Assembly: GCA_014238065.1 (NCBI GenBank)
Contig: JABABU010000026.1
Coordinates: 1-64,000, forward strand
Length of the DNA: 64,000 bases
Source: Actinomycetota bacterium
GTDB taxonomy: Bacteria > Actinomycetota > Acidimicrobiia > Acidimicrobiales > Poriferisodalaceae
Direction: 5' to 3'
The notes beneath the pieces are model-generated. The model was given only the letters and a program-made list of their open reading frames with translations. It had not been told where the DNA came from and did not search any database. The translations under genes and the position numbers were made by a program. Below, piece after piece: positions 8,139 through 16,935 of this stretch (position 1 is the first letter of the stretch; each line of letters begins with the position of its first letter).

Positions 8139-9089
8139 TCAGACCGAAAGAAGGTCGCGCGCACCCGTGTCGCTGCTGGGATGACGCAACTTCGACATCG
8201 CCCTGGCTTCGATCTGACGGATCCGTTCGCGAGTGAGGCTGAAGTGTTCGCCAACCTCTTCAAGGGTGCGGGGCTCGCCGCGGTCGAGGCCGAAACGAAG
8301 CTTCAAGATTTCGCGCTCACGCTCGTCGAGTGGAGCGAGCAGACGATTGATCTCGTCGGGAAGCAACGCCGTTGCTGCGACTTCGAACGGAGAATCAGCG
8401 GATCGGTCCTCGACGACGTCGCCAAGCTCGGCATCGCCATCTTCACGAAGCGGCTCTGACAACGACAGGGGTTCGGCTGCGAACCGAAGAGCCTCAGTGA
8501 CCTTGTCTTCGGGCATCTCGACTTCTATCGAGAGTTCGGTCAGCGTCGCGGGACGGCCGTACTTCAGCTCCAAGCGGGAGCGTGCCTTCTGTAGCCGAGC
8601 CAGCGTGTCTCCGGCGTGTACTGGCAGGCGAATGGTACGACCGGTGTTGGCGATGCCGCGAGTGATGGCCTGACGAATCCACCATGTGGCGTACGTCGAG
8701 AATTTGAAACCCTTGCGCCAGTCGAACTTCTCGACGGCGTGCATGAGGCCGAGGTTGCCCTCTTGAATCAGGTCGAGCAGCGGAAGGCCCGACGCCTGGT
8801 ACTTCTTCGCGATGGAGACCACGAGTCGAAGGTTCGACTGTACGAACGTGCGCTCGGCCTCTTCACCTCCGCGACTTCCTTTGCGGTATTCCCTCCGTTT
8901 GGCGGCGGTGAGCGGTTTGCCGTTGTCATCAGTGCCACGGTCGAGGTGGACGCGCACCTCGTTGCCCAACTCGATTGCTTGCGCAAGCCGGACTTCGTCG
9001 TCCTTGGTGAGCAACGGGTACTGACCGATGTCCGTCAGATACAGACGAACGAGATCTTCCTCGTCCCGCTCGACCCGTTCCTTAGCCAA
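8139..9089 (-). CDS. Group 2 RNA polymerase sigma-70 factor (RpoD-like)
   Basis: A 316-residue sigma-70 protein with region 1.2 (DLVRLYLTDIGQYPLL), the full region 2 (QSNLRLVVSIAKKY, then LDLIQEGNLGLMHAVEKFD and FSTYATWWIRQAI), region 3 and region 4 ending in the helix-turn-helix TLEEVGEHFSLTRERIRQIE. It lacks the long region 1.1 of a housekeeping factor, so it is most likely an alternative group 2 sigma (HrdD/SigB-like), although short primary sigmas exist. The start is TTG 9089, supported by an AGGAG about 8 nt upstream. It lies just upstream of tRNA-Sec on the same strand. Confidence 0.93.
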   Translation of the reverse strand: MAKERVERDEEDLVRLYLTDIGQYPLLTKDDEVRLAQAIELGNEVRVHLDRGTDDNGKPLTAAKRREYRKGSRGGEEAERTFVQSNLRLVVSIAKKYQASGLPLLDLIQEGNLGLMHAVEKFDWRKGFKFSTYATWWIRQAITRGIANTGRTIRLPVHAGDTLARLQKARSRLELKYGRPATLTELSIEVEMPEDKVTEALRFAAEPLSLSEPLREDGDAELGDVVEDRSADSPFEVAATALLPDEINRLLAPLDEREREILKLRFGLDRGEPRTLEEVGEHFSLTRERIRQIEARAMSKLRHPSSDTGARDLLSV

Positions 9090-9269
9090 CGCTGGTGCTC
9101 CTGTCGTGAGCCCGGGGACAAAGTCCCGGCGGATCCAAGTTGCGTCATCCTACCGGCTGACACAAACGGTCCGGCGTGAGAACATTCACCTCGCTGGGCG
9201 ATCCCTCGCCGAACCGTGGAAAAGGGTATCCGGTCGCGTCCTGCTTCGCGCAGGAAGCCAGATCCGACT

Positions 9270-9275
9270 TAGGCT
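9270..9275 (+). promoter_or_regulatory. Probable leaderless -10 box (TAGGCT)
   Basis: TAGGCT ends exactly 6 nt before the ATG at 9282, so transcription would start at or next to the start codon. No Shine-Dalgarno sequence is present and no clear -35 is seen. Confidence 0.45.
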
Positions 9276-9281
9276 CCCTTC

Positions 9282-9596
9282 ATGGCCGACGACGTCGAGA
9301 TCGCTCTACTCACCATGACTTTCGTGGCATCAGATGCCGATGCGCTCCTCGGAAACCTGTCGAAGTACGTCGTGCTGACCCGCGGAGTCGGAGGCTGCCG
9401 AAACATCGATCTGTGTGCCTCGGTCGCAAGGCCCGGCGTGTTCGTGGTGATCGAGAAATGGGAGTCCGAAGAACACGCGCGAGATCACGTCAACTCACAG
9501 CTGATGATCGAGATGGCCAACTCGTGTCAGGGCATCCTGACCGAAGCGCCGGAAATCGATCTGCTCGAAGGCATCTCGGCGCACGACCTCAACTGA
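9282..9596 (+). CDS. ABM-fold (antibiotic biosynthesis monooxygenase-like) small protein
   Basis: A 104-residue protein with the dimeric alpha/beta-barrel pattern: a first strand (VEIALLTMTF), a helix with VLTRGVGGCRNIDLC, the strand FVVIEKWESEEHARDHVNS and a closing helix. Such proteins range from small monooxygenases (YgiN-like) to heme-degrading enzymes. The W-E-S-E-E-H-A-R-D-H stretch is the most conserved-looking segment. It is monocistronic and its end overlaps the opposite-strand gene at 9589 by 8 nt. Substrate unknown. Confidence 0.7.
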   Translation: MADDVEIALLTMTFVASDADALLGNLSKYVVLTRGVGGCRNIDLCASVARPGVFVVIEKWESEEHARDHVNSQLMIEMANSCQGILTEAPEIDLLEGISAHDLN

Positions 9597-10149
9597 GGCC
9601 CGATGCCTCGCACGCTGCAGCTGAGATGGTCTCGAGCTCGGTCCAGGTGAGCCCTGAAGCCGTCCACAATTCGTCGAACGCAGCATCGGCAGCATCGGTG
9701 AAACCGTGGCGGTTTCGGAACTGATAGACCCTGCGTTTTCGCTGACCCTTGAAACCAGCCTTCACGAGCCTGCCAACGCAGTACACGTCCCACGCAACAC
9801 TCTGAGCCAACGTGAGGTCGTCGTCGCTTGGCGCGTCGGAGAAGCCGCCGTTGATCCTGTCGGTTGCCTTCAGCACGTACCGACCGATGGTATCGGCCGT
9901 TCGGTCTTCGCTGAGCTGACGCGGCCGGCGGGTGTCTTCGAATGCACCACCCTCGACGGCAAGTGTCAAGGGATCGACCGACTTGATCGAGGCGCGCGCG
10001 AGCGGCGAGGCCTCGTCGATGTCGATGTTGAGCTGGTCGAAGCCCGAGAGGTCGGCCTGCATGATGACCCGCTCGGCAACCGCGACGATGTCCTCGACGC
10101 GGAACTCGACCATCGTGAAGTCGCTCGGTGTGACGTTGACTGTCGTCAT
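9589..10149 (-). CDS. Uncharacterised protein, third gene of the ferritin-like cluster
   Basis: A 186-residue soluble protein starting at ATG 10149, one base after the stop of the ferritin-like gene; the open frame extending into that gene is not used. I recognise no family. An acidic N-terminal half (MTTVNVTPSDFTMVEFRVED, then repeated Asp/Glu residues) precedes a basic segment (GFKGQRKRRVYQFRNRH) and a helical C-terminus with Trp residues (WTASGLTWTELE). There is no signal peptide or membrane helix. The tight spacing says it is co-translated with the two upstream ferritin-like genes and probably works with them. Confidence 0.7.
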   Translation of the reverse strand: MTTVNVTPSDFTMVEFRVEDIVAVAERVIMQADLSGFDQLNIDIDEASPLARASIKSVDPLTLAVEGGAFEDTRRPRQLSEDRTADTIGRYVLKATDRINGGFSDAPSDDDLTLAQSVAWDVYCVGRLVKAGFKGQRKRRVYQFRNRHGFTDAADAAFDELWTASGLTWTELETISAAACEASGLS

Positions 10150-10150
10150 G

Positions 10151-10939
10151 TCAGGAAGCCGCCGCTTCGCGCGACAGCTCGGCGATGTCGTCGATCTCTT
10201 CGTCGGTGAACCCTGCCATCTCGCGGAACCTGCGCGTGAGCTGGATGGGTGACTCGTCGTCCTCGCCGCGAAGGCCGTTGAAGGAGAACAGCTTGTCGAC
10301 GACACGCTGGAACTCGAGCGCTCTGTCGAGACGGTCGCGATCACCGGCGGTCAGATTCCGCAGCCAATCGGATCCCATCTTCACGTGCGTGACCTCGTCG
10401 GCGAGCATCCAGTCCTCGCAGAACTCGAGCACCGGGTCACCGGCGATGGTTCCGAAGTCCTTCATTGTGGTGAACACGTCGATGGCGAGACCCTCGAGTG
10501 CCCGGTTGACACCGGTGAGACGAAGGACAGGGTCGGTGTTGCACGCCGCTTCATACAGCAGGGTGTTCTCGGTGAATTCGCCCAGTTCGGTGCCCATGTG
10601 ATCGGCCAGCATCACCGAAATTTCGCAGTGGCGCGCCTCGTCCCAACACTGACGAGCCATGTCGAGCTTCAGTTCGAATGGCACTTCGCCCTCGCCGGCA
10701 CCGATCTCGAAATCAAAGCACGTTCGGCCAGCACCCTCCAGCGCCTGGATTTCGCCGGTGAAGATGCCATGCATCAGCGACCGGGCACGATCGGGAGCCG
10801 AACGGAGCGCCGGGGTGAGCTTGGCTCGCGACGAAGTGCCACTTCCGCCGAGCCGAGGATCCTGAACGCGCTCGGCCTGGCTGACGCGGTTGAACCGCTC
10901 GTCGCGTGCCAAGTCGTCGGCTGGAAAGCTCTTACGCAT
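10151..10939 (-). CDS. Ferritin-like diiron protein (DUF455-like)
   Basis: A 262-residue protein whose helical core carries a complete set of carboxylate-bridged diiron ligands: a Glu at 63 or 68 (GEIQALEGA), ExxH at 101-104 (DEARH), a Glu at 149 (ALEGLAIDVF) and a second ExxH at 182-185 (DEVTHV). This is the ferritin/ribonucleotide-reductase-like arrangement seen in DUF455 proteins and diiron oxygenases. Residues 1-50 are a basic, probably disordered lead. Whether it stores iron, detoxifies peroxide or oxidises a substrate cannot be told from sequence. It lies between a degenerate relative (3 nt upstream) and an uncharacterised gene (1 nt downstream). Confidence 0.8.
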   Translation of the reverse strand: MRKSFPADDLARDERFNRVSQAERVQDPRLGGSGTSSRAKLTPALRSAPDRARSLMHGIFTGEIQALEGAGRTCFDFEIGAGEGEVPFELKLDMARQCWDEARHCEISVMLADHMGTELGEFTENTLLYEAACNTDPVLRLTGVNRALEGLAIDVFTTMKDFGTIAGDPVLEFCEDWMLADEVTHVKMGSDWLRNLTAGDRDRLDRALEFQRVVDKLFSFNGLRGEDDESPIQLTRRFREMAGFTDEEIDDIAELSREAAAS

Positions 10940-10942
10940 GTC

Positions 10943-11593
10943 TCACTCCCCTGAAGTGGCGTATGGATCGCCGATCGTGCCAGGTCCTGCGATACCGCCA
11001 GCTGCAAGGAGCAGCTTCTCGAGTTCTGCCTGTCGGTGTGCAGCCCTGTCGACGTCTTCGGGTGTCTCGATGAGCGACTGAATCAACATCTCACCGTCGC
11101 GCCAGTCGTCGAACTCATCCTGGAGCATGAAATCGAGACTTCTGATTGTCGGCGCGTCGGTGATGCGGCTGGTGTTGTTGCGGTGGTATGTGTAGGCCGC
11201 GATCTTGTGAGGGATCAACACCCGATACACGCCGACCAGCTTCTCGAGCGTGAGCTCTGCTGCTTCGGGCTGGGTGAGAGCATCGACGAAAGCGACCATC
11301 TCGTCGTTCGGTGGAACGGTGAGCCGGTCCGGCTTCATCTCGCGCAGCTCTGGAAGACGCTTGTGCATAAGTTCGGCGTGCCAGGCGTGGTGGTAGCAGT
11401 GAGTGCCGAGCCTGAGTTTGATGTCGAGCTCAGGCACTGTCGCGACCCAACCGCCCAGCGCCTCGAACAGCTTCGTCTCGATCCACTTGTAGTGACCGAC
11501 GCGCCTTGCCGTCTCGTCGACATCGAAGATGCCGGGAAGCTCTCGCCGATCCCATGGAGCGAACGGTGCCCTTGGCCTACTCGGATCTGTCAT
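10943..11593 (-). CDS. Ferritin-like fold protein with altered metal ligands, first gene of the cluster
   Basis: A helical protein of about 216 residues. It starts with a proline-rich segment (SRPRAPFAPWD), then a helix with IETKLFEALGGW, a His-rich helix (THCYHHAWHAELMHKRLPEL) and a final helix pair ending in DFMLQDEFDDW. The pattern parallels the neighbouring ferritin-like protein, but the second ExxH appears as DEFDDW, without the His. It may therefore be a non-catalytic partner or bind metal differently. The start is ATG 11593 (a TTG precedes it). The three genes down to 9589 are spaced 1-3 nt apart. Confidence 0.65.
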   Translation of the reverse strand: MTDPSRPRAPFAPWDRRELPGIFDVDETARRVGHYKWIETKLFEALGGWVATVPELDIKLRLGTHCYHHAWHAELMHKRLPELREMKPDRLTVPPNDEMVAFVDALTQPEAAELTLEKLVGVYRVLIPHKIAAYTYHRNNTSRITDAPTIRSLDFMLQDEFDDWRDGEMLIQSLIETPEDVDRAAHRQAELEKLLLAAGGIAGPGTIGDPYATSGE

Positions 11594-11726
11594 CAACTAC
11601 CCCTTCGATCGCCCGGACCCAGATTGCTGGAGCGTACAGACTGTCAACTGCCCTGCGAAAAACCCTGACACAAGAAACCGGTGCACATGACGAGCAATAC
11701 GTCTGCGACACCGAAGAGACAGGTTC

Positions 11727-13436
11727 TCAGCGATATTTGTTCGTGATCGGCAGTCGACGATCTTTGCCGAACGCTTTACCAGACACCTTCGGCCCCGGAG
11801 GCGACTGCCGCCGCTTGTATTCAGAGAGGTCGACGAGCCGCGTCATCCTGGCGACAATGTCGTGTTGGAATCCCATCGCCACGAGCTCTGCGGCTGTCCT
11901 GTCGTGCTCGACGTAGGCCTCGAGGAGTGGATCGAGCTGATCGTACGGGGGAAGGGACTGATCGTCGCGTTGGCCTGGCCTGAGTTCAGCCGAAGGTGCC
12001 TTGTCGAGGACACTCTCGGGGATGATGTCCGATCCGGCCTGGCGGTTCCGCCATCTGCACAGCTCGTACACGAGCAGCTTCGGGACATCCTTGATGACCG
12101 CGTAGCCACCGGCAGTGTCGCCATACAGCGTGGTGTACCCGACAGCTGACTCGCTCTTGTTGCCCGTGGTCAGAACCATCCACCCGAACTTGTTGCTGAG
12201 GGCCATCAGCACGACGCCGCGGATCCTGCTCTGCAGGTTCTCTTCGGTGGTGTCGCTCTCGGTGCCATCGAAAGACTCCGCGAGCATCCCGAGCAAGGCA
12301 GAGTGGGCCTCCTCGATCTCGATCGTTCTGAAGTCGATGCCGAAGTTGGCCGCGAGCTTGGCAGCGTCGTCGCGCGATCCGTCACTCGAAAAACGCGACG
12401 GCATGGCCACACCATGCACGTTCTCCGGACCGAGCGCATCGGAGGCGAGCGCGGCCACGATGCTCGAGTCGATGCCTCCTGACAACGCTATGACAGCTTC
12501 GGAGAAACCATTCTTCAGCGTGTAGTCGCGGGTTGCTGTGACAAGCGCCTGCCAGGTTTCACCGAGAGGCTCATGAAGATCCTCGACTCGAGGCTCGAGC
12601 GCTGCTGTGAAGGACTCCGGCTGTGGCGTGAGCTCGATGACCGGCAACATTGCTTCGTGCCTCCTGCCACGAGGGTCGAGCAGGCGGGCACGATACGGAA
12701 GCGGCACCTCGATGTCGACGACGAGGAGGTCGCTCTCGAATCGACGAGCTCTTGCGACAAGCGCTCCTGTCTGATCGATGACCACTGACCCGCCGTCGAA
12801 GACGAGTTCGTCCTGTCCGCCGACCTGATTCACATAGACGATGGGCACCGAGACATCGGCAGCTCGGGTCTCGAGCAACGACTCTCTGATCTGCTGCTTT
12901 CCACGACGGAATGGAGAACCGTTGATGTTCAAGAGCAACTCTGCGCCGCCGGCGGCCTGGTCCGCGTATGGACCGACCGGAGACCAGATGTCCTCGCAGA
13001 CAGTGATGCCGACACGAACACCTGCGATCTCGTAGAGCGGTCCTGCCTCGGTGCCAGGGACGAAATATCGCTGTTCGTCGAACACGCTGTAGTTCGGCAG
13101 CACCTGCTTGTGGTAGCTGCCGGCCATCTCGCCACGATGGAGCACAGCCGCGGCGTTGTGCAGGTCGTGGACAGAGTCCGGGTACCCGACCACTGCGACC
13201 ACATCGCCGATCTCCGCCGCCAGCCGCGCGACAGCCTGTTCTGCCTCGCGAACGAACGCCGTCTTCAGAAGCAAATCCTCGGGCGGGTAGCCGGTAATGC
13301 TCAGCTCGGAGAAGACGACGACGTCAGCCCCGGCCTCTGCTCCCGCTCTGTACGCATCGATGATGAGCTCGACATTTCCGTCGAGATCGCCGACGCACAC
13401 GTTCAACTGTGCCGCTGCAACCCGAATCCGACGCAT
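11727..13436 (-). CDS. nadE: Glutamine-dependent NAD+ synthetase
   Basis: A 569-residue two-domain enzyme that makes NAD+ from deamido-NAD+, ATP and glutamine. Residues 1-260 are a nitrilase-fold glutaminase, with the Glu of VVFSELSITGYPPEDLL, the Lys of YHKQVLPNYSVFDE and the catalytic Cys in ITVCEDIWSP. Residues about 285-569 are the synthetase domain with the P-loop SGGIDSSIVAAL and the conserved LTTGNKSESAVGY and YGDTAGG segments. It is a single gene with a leaderless-type promoter (TACACT at 13448-13443). The full-length fused form is the norm in Actinobacteria. Confidence 0.96.
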   Translation of the reverse strand: MRRIRVAAAQLNVCVGDLDGNVELIIDAYRAGAEAGADVVVFSELSITGYPPEDLLLKTAFVREAEQAVARLAAEIGDVVAVVGYPDSVHDLHNAAAVLHRGEMAGSYHKQVLPNYSVFDEQRYFVPGTEAGPLYEIAGVRVGITVCEDIWSPVGPYADQAAGGAELLLNINGSPFRRGKQQIRESLLETRAADVSVPIVYVNQVGGQDELVFDGGSVVIDQTGALVARARRFESDLLVVDIEVPLPYRARLLDPRGRRHEAMLPVIELTPQPESFTAALEPRVEDLHEPLGETWQALVTATRDYTLKNGFSEAVIALSGGIDSSIVAALASDALGPENVHGVAMPSRFSSDGSRDDAAKLAANFGIDFRTIEIEEAHSALLGMLAESFDGTESDTTEENLQSRIRGVVLMALSNKFGWMVLTTGNKSESAVGYTTLYGDTAGGYAVIKDVPKLLVYELCRWRNRQAGSDIIPESVLDKAPSAELRPGQRDDQSLPPYDQLDPLLEAYVEHDRTAAELVAMGFQHDIVARMTRLVDLSEYKRRQSPPGPKVSGKAFGKDRRLPITNKYR

Positions 13437-13442
13437 AGGTTC

Positions 13443-13448
13443 AGTGTA
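13443..13448 (-). promoter_or_regulatory. Probable leaderless -10 box of nadE (TACACT)
   Basis: TACACT is separated by exactly 6 nt from the nadE ATG at 13436 on the minus strand. No ribosome binding site is visible, which fits a transcript beginning at the start codon. Confidence 0.45.
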
Positions 13449-13535
13449 CGAAGCGAACGCCTTCCGTCACCACGAACGAGCCCAGCCTCCGCTCGGAATG
13501 CCGCGCCGATCCCGAGGGACCGCCTCACGCACCGT

Positions 13536-14549
13536 TTACGCGAGTGCCGCGCAGCAGGTCTCCGTCATCAGCGTCGCAACGACGTAGGGGTCGGCGTTGG
13601 CGTTCGGACGACGGTCCTCGATGTAGCCCTTCTGATCTTTGGCCACCTGCCACGGGATGCGGATCGAGGCTCCTCGATCGCTCACGCCGTAACTGAACTG
13701 GTCGTATCGCTGCGTCTCGTGGGCCCCGGTCAGACGCTCCTCGATACCGGTGCCGTATCCGGCCAGATGACGCTCCGCCACACCATCGGCGCCCATTGCC
13801 TCACAGGCCGTGATGATGGCGTCATATCCTTCGCGCATTGCCTTCGTCGAGAAGTTGGTGTGCATCCCAGCGCCGTTCCAGTCGCCCTTCATCGGCTTGG
13901 CTTCGATGCTGACCTCGACCTCGTGATTCTCTGCGAGCCGGAAGAGGAGGTACCTCGCCACCCAGAGATGGTCGGCAACGGTCACCGTGTCGACCGGGCC
14001 GATTTGGAATTCCCACTGCCCTGGCATGACCTCCGCATTGGTGCCGGAGATGGCAAGACCGGCATCCATGCACGCCCTGGTGTGCTCCTCGATGAGATCC
14101 CGACCGTGGATCTTCAGCGCACCGACGCCGCAGTAGTAGGGACCCTGTGGGGCTGGGAAACCGTTGGGCGGGAATCCTGCCGGCCAACCCGTTCCCGGGT
14201 TCATCAACGTGTACTCCTGCTCGAGACCGAAGATGGGCTCCTGGTCCCCGTACTTCGCGAGTGCTGCGACGGCAGCGGCGCGAGTGTTCGTCGGGTGTGG
14301 TGAGAAATCGGCCGTGAGCAACGTCTCGCACAAGACGATGATGTCGTCGCCGCCACGAATCGGATCGGGGCACTCAAACACAGGATTCAGGACGACGTCG
14401 GAGTTGTCCCCAGTCGCCTGGTTGGTGCTCGAACCATCGAATCCCCAGATGCCTGGCTGATCTCCGTCGGCGAGAACCTTGGTCTTCGATCGCACTTCAC
14501 GCGTCGGTTCGGATCCATCGATCCACAGATATTCGGCCCGGTAGACCAC
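13536..14549 (-). CDS. glnII: Type II (eukaryote-type) glutamine synthetase
   Basis: A 337-residue GSII enzyme that amidates glutamate with ATP and ammonia. Family marks are WGFDGSSTNQATGDNSDV near the N-terminus, FGLEQEYTL, the HxN-type segment GDWNGAGMHTNFSTKAMR and RIPWQVAKDQKGYIEDRRP at the C-terminus. GSII lacks the adenylylation site of GSI and in actinomycetes is usually controlled by GlnR. It is transcribed divergently from glnA across about 207 nt that contain a GlnR-box-like triple repeat. Confidence 0.96.
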   Translation of the reverse strand: MVYRAEYLWIDGSEPTREVRSKTKVLADGDQPGIWGFDGSSTNQATGDNSDVVLNPVFECPDPIRGGDDIIVLCETLLTADFSPHPTNTRAAAVAALAKYGDQEPIFGLEQEYTLMNPGTGWPAGFPPNGFPAPQGPYYCGVGALKIHGRDLIEEHTRACMDAGLAISGTNAEVMPGQWEFQIGPVDTVTVADHLWVARYLLFRLAENHEVEVSIEAKPMKGDWNGAGMHTNFSTKAMREGYDAIITACEAMGADGVAERHLAGYGTGIEERLTGAHETQRYDQFSYGVSDRGASIRIPWQVAKDQKGYIEDRRPNANADPYVVATLMTETCCAALA

Positions 14550-14644
14550 GTCTCACTCCTGTACTGACATCGGGGCACCGCTGACACCGGCGCTTCTGAG
14601 ATGCACATTCTCCCAGACAAGATTCAGATTTCCATTGCTCGAAT

Positions 14645-14673
14645 GTGAACGCCCTGTGAACCTGTGGGTGAAC
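14645..14673. promoter_or_regulatory. Tandem GTGAAC repeats, putative GlnR box between glnII and glnA
   Basis: GTGAAC occurs three times, at 14645-14650, 14656-14661 and 14668-14673, with steps of 11 and 12 nt, i.e. on one face of the helix. Actinobacterial GlnR binds arrays of GTnAC/GAAAC half-sites with an 11-nt period upstream of glutamine synthetase genes, so this fits a GlnR/PhoP-type winged-helix operator. A GlnR-like gene lies at 16064. Confidence 0.55.
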
Positions 14674-14756
14674 CCATTGCGTCGATGGGAAGCGCCGTAA
14701 CACTTGCCGAAGACGGACTCAGCCGTCTCAAGGCGCCGATTTCGAGGTCTCCCAGA

Positions 14757-16061
14757 ATGGAACGACACACCGACTACGTGATGCGCAAGGTGGAAGAGCG
14801 CGGCGTGAAGCTCATCCGCCTGTGGTTCACCGACGTGCACGGGCAGCTGAAATCGCTGAACATCTCTCCGGCCGAACTGGAAACAGCCTTTGAAGAGGGG
14901 ATGCTCTTCGATGGCTCTTCGATCGACGGGTACAGCCGTCAGAACGAAGAGGACGTACTGGCGCGACCCGACCCGAACTCGTTCCAGCTCCTGTCCTGGA
15001 CCGACAGCGAAGAGCGTGGTGCTCGCATGTTCTGTGACATCCAGACCGCAGACGGCGACGCTTTCGTCGGCGACACCCGCCAGGTGCTTCGGCGCCAACT
15101 CGACAGGGCCCGCGACATGGGCTTCACCTTCTTCGTAGCGCCGGAGATGGAGTATTTCCTCTTCGAGAGCGGCGATTCTTCGCAACCGCCCAAGCCACTC
15201 GACCAGGGTTCATACTTCGATCTCACCACCGCCGACGTGGCCAGCTCGATCAGACGGCGGACACTGCAGGCGCTCGAGGGCATGGGCGTCTCCGTCGAGT
15301 ATTCATTTCACGAGGACTCGCCGAGCCAACACGAGATCGACTTGCGCTACACAGACGCTCTGACGATGGCCGACAACGTCATGACCTTCAGGCTCATCGT
15401 CAAGGAGATCGCAGTCGAACACGGCGTGCACGCCACCTTCATGCCGAAGCCCCTGGCGGGAGTCCAGGGATCTGGCATGCATACCCACATGTCGCTGTTC
15501 CGAGGCGACGCGAACGCCTTCCACGACAGTTCGGATCCGTTCGGTCTTTCGGCAACGGCGCGTCAGTTCATGGCCGGCGTGTTGCGCCACGCCAGCGAGA
15601 CGACAGCTGTCACCAATCAGCTCGTGAACAGCTACAAGCGGCTCGTCAGCGGATTTGAAGCGCCAGTGACCGTGTCGTGGGCCCGAACGAACCGCGCAGC
15701 TCTCGTCCGAGTGCCAAAAACGAAGAAGGGGAAGGACGACGCTGTACGTATCGAGTACCGGGCACCAGATCCGGCGTGCAATCCGTACCTCGCCTTCGCC
15801 GTGCTGTTGGCGGCAGGACTCGACGGCATCAAGAACCAATACGAACTCGGCCCCGAAGCCGGCGAAGATACTGGCGAACTCGAACGTCTCCCCAGTTCGC
15901 TGGACGACGCCTTGGATGCCATGGAGTCGTCGGAGCTGGTGGCCGATGTTCTCGGCGACCATCTCTTCGAGTGGTTCTTGCGGAACAAGCGACGTGAGTT
16001 CTCGGACTACAAGAGCCAGGTCACCCAGTTCGAACTCGACAGATATTTCGGGAACATCTGA
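14757..16061 (+). CDS. glnA: Type I glutamine synthetase (GlnA-like)
   Basis: A 434-residue GSI enzyme starting at ATG 14757 (MERHTDYVMRKVEERGVKLI). The frame is open to 14664, but that extension lacks family similarity. The beta-grasp domain (residues 10-95, MLFDGSSIDGYSR) and catalytic domain with EMEYFLF, SFHEDSPSQHEID (metal-binding Glu), GSGMHTHMSLF and NSYKRLVSGFEAP are intact. The adenylylation loop tyrosine of the beta type is not obvious near the C-terminus, so this is probably an alpha-type or GlnA4-like enzyme. The GlnR-like regulator follows after 2 nt, so they are co-transcribed. Confidence 0.94.
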   Translation: MERHTDYVMRKVEERGVKLIRLWFTDVHGQLKSLNISPAELETAFEEGMLFDGSSIDGYSRQNEEDVLARPDPNSFQLLSWTDSEERGARMFCDIQTADGDAFVGDTRQVLRRQLDRARDMGFTFFVAPEMEYFLFESGDSSQPPKPLDQGSYFDLTTADVASSIRRRTLQALEGMGVSVEYSFHEDSPSQHEIDLRYTDALTMADNVMTFRLIVKEIAVEHGVHATFMPKPLAGVQGSGMHTHMSLFRGDANAFHDSSDPFGLSATARQFMAGVLRHASETTAVTNQLVNSYKRLVSGFEAPVTVSWARTNRAALVRVPKTKKGKDDAVRIEYRAPDPACNPYLAFAVLLAAGLDGIKNQYELGPEAGEDTGELERLPSSLDDALDAMESSELVADVLGDHLFEWFLRNKRREFSDYKSQVTQFELDRYFGNI

Positions 16062-16063
16062 CC

Positions 16064-16738
16064 GTGGTCCGCCCGATAGCAGTGTTCCCTTCGCCGACGC
16101 CCGAGCTGGCCCAGACGCTCGATCTGGGCGGCTACAAGTGGACCGCTGTCGAGAACGAACTGGATTCAGTCAGGTCCGAGCCCGAGGAGGGGTGGTTTGG
16201 AGCCATCATCGTTATCGACGACGAGATCAAGGACGCATGGGCGATTTGTCGCTCGCTCCGGAGGCGTGACGCCAACATCCCGGTGATCCTTCTCGTCCGC
16301 GGCCACCTGCTCGACGAACTCAACATGCGGGACGAACTGTACGACGACTTCTGCCTCGACCCGTTTCACCCACGTGAACTCGAGGCGCGACTACGGCACC
16401 TGCTTACGCTTCCGACGCACGAAGTACGGCCCGAGATTGTCGAACAGGGCACGCTGACACTGAACATAGAGACCTACGAGGCCTCCATCGCGGGCCGACC
16501 GCTCGATCTCACCTACATGGAGTACGAGCTCCTGCGTTTCCTGGCGTCCAGCCCTGGCAAGGTGTTCACCCGCGAGGTCTTGCTGAACCGCGTGTGGGGC
16601 TACGAGTACTACGGCGGAGCGCGCACCGTCGACGTACACGTGCGCCGTCTCCGCTCGAAGCTCGGCGAAGAGAACGCGAACCTGATCCAGACAGTGCGAT
16701 CAGTCGGGTACAAGTTCGGGACTGCTCGCTGGAACTGA
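16064..16738 (+). CDS. glnR: GlnR-like OmpR-family regulator with atypical receiver domain
   Basis: A 224-residue two-domain protein starting at GTG 16064. Residues 1-110 are a receiver-like domain that keeps an Asp pair (VIDDE, D52/D53) but lacks the acidic pair at the N-terminus (it reads AVFPSPTPEL), so it probably is not phosphorylated by a kinase. Residues about 125-220 are an OmpR winged helix (LTYMEYELLRFLASSPGKVF, then RVWGYEYYGGARTVDVHVRRLRSK). This matches GlnR, the orphan nitrogen regulator of actinomycetes. Its position directly behind glnA and next to glnII, with an 11-nt repeat between those genes, supports the role. Confidence 0.8.
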   Translation: MVRPIAVFPSPTPELAQTLDLGGYKWTAVENELDSVRSEPEEGWFGAIIVIDDEIKDAWAICRSLRRRDANIPVILLVRGHLLDELNMRDELYDDFCLDPFHPRELEARLRHLLTLPTHEVRPEIVEQGTLTLNIETYEASIAGRPLDLTYMEYELLRFLASSPGKVFTREVLLNRVWGYEYYGGARTVDVHVRRLRSKLGEENANLIQTVRSVGYKFGTARWN

Positions 16739-16935
16739 ACTCCGTCAGAAACGATCGAGTCGGCGCCCCTCGAGCGATCTTTCGATGAGAAGAGTCGAGT
16801 GCGGATTGCCATTCCCAGCCATGTCCGCTGCCCCGTCGGTTGATCGGACCGATAACAATGTTTCGGTCAGGCCGCCGCGGGGAGGAACCTCGGCACGACG
16901 TGCAGCGCGTCGGAGGTCATCACCCGAGAGAGGCG

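Noticed and set aside
13110-14303. 397-residue plus-strand open frame
   Set aside because: It runs antisense through nadE and glnII, both of which have clear family motifs; composition is shadow-like.
14664-14756. Longer start for glnA
   Set aside because: The added 31 residues do not resemble any glutamine synthetase N-terminus and overlap the putative GlnR repeat.
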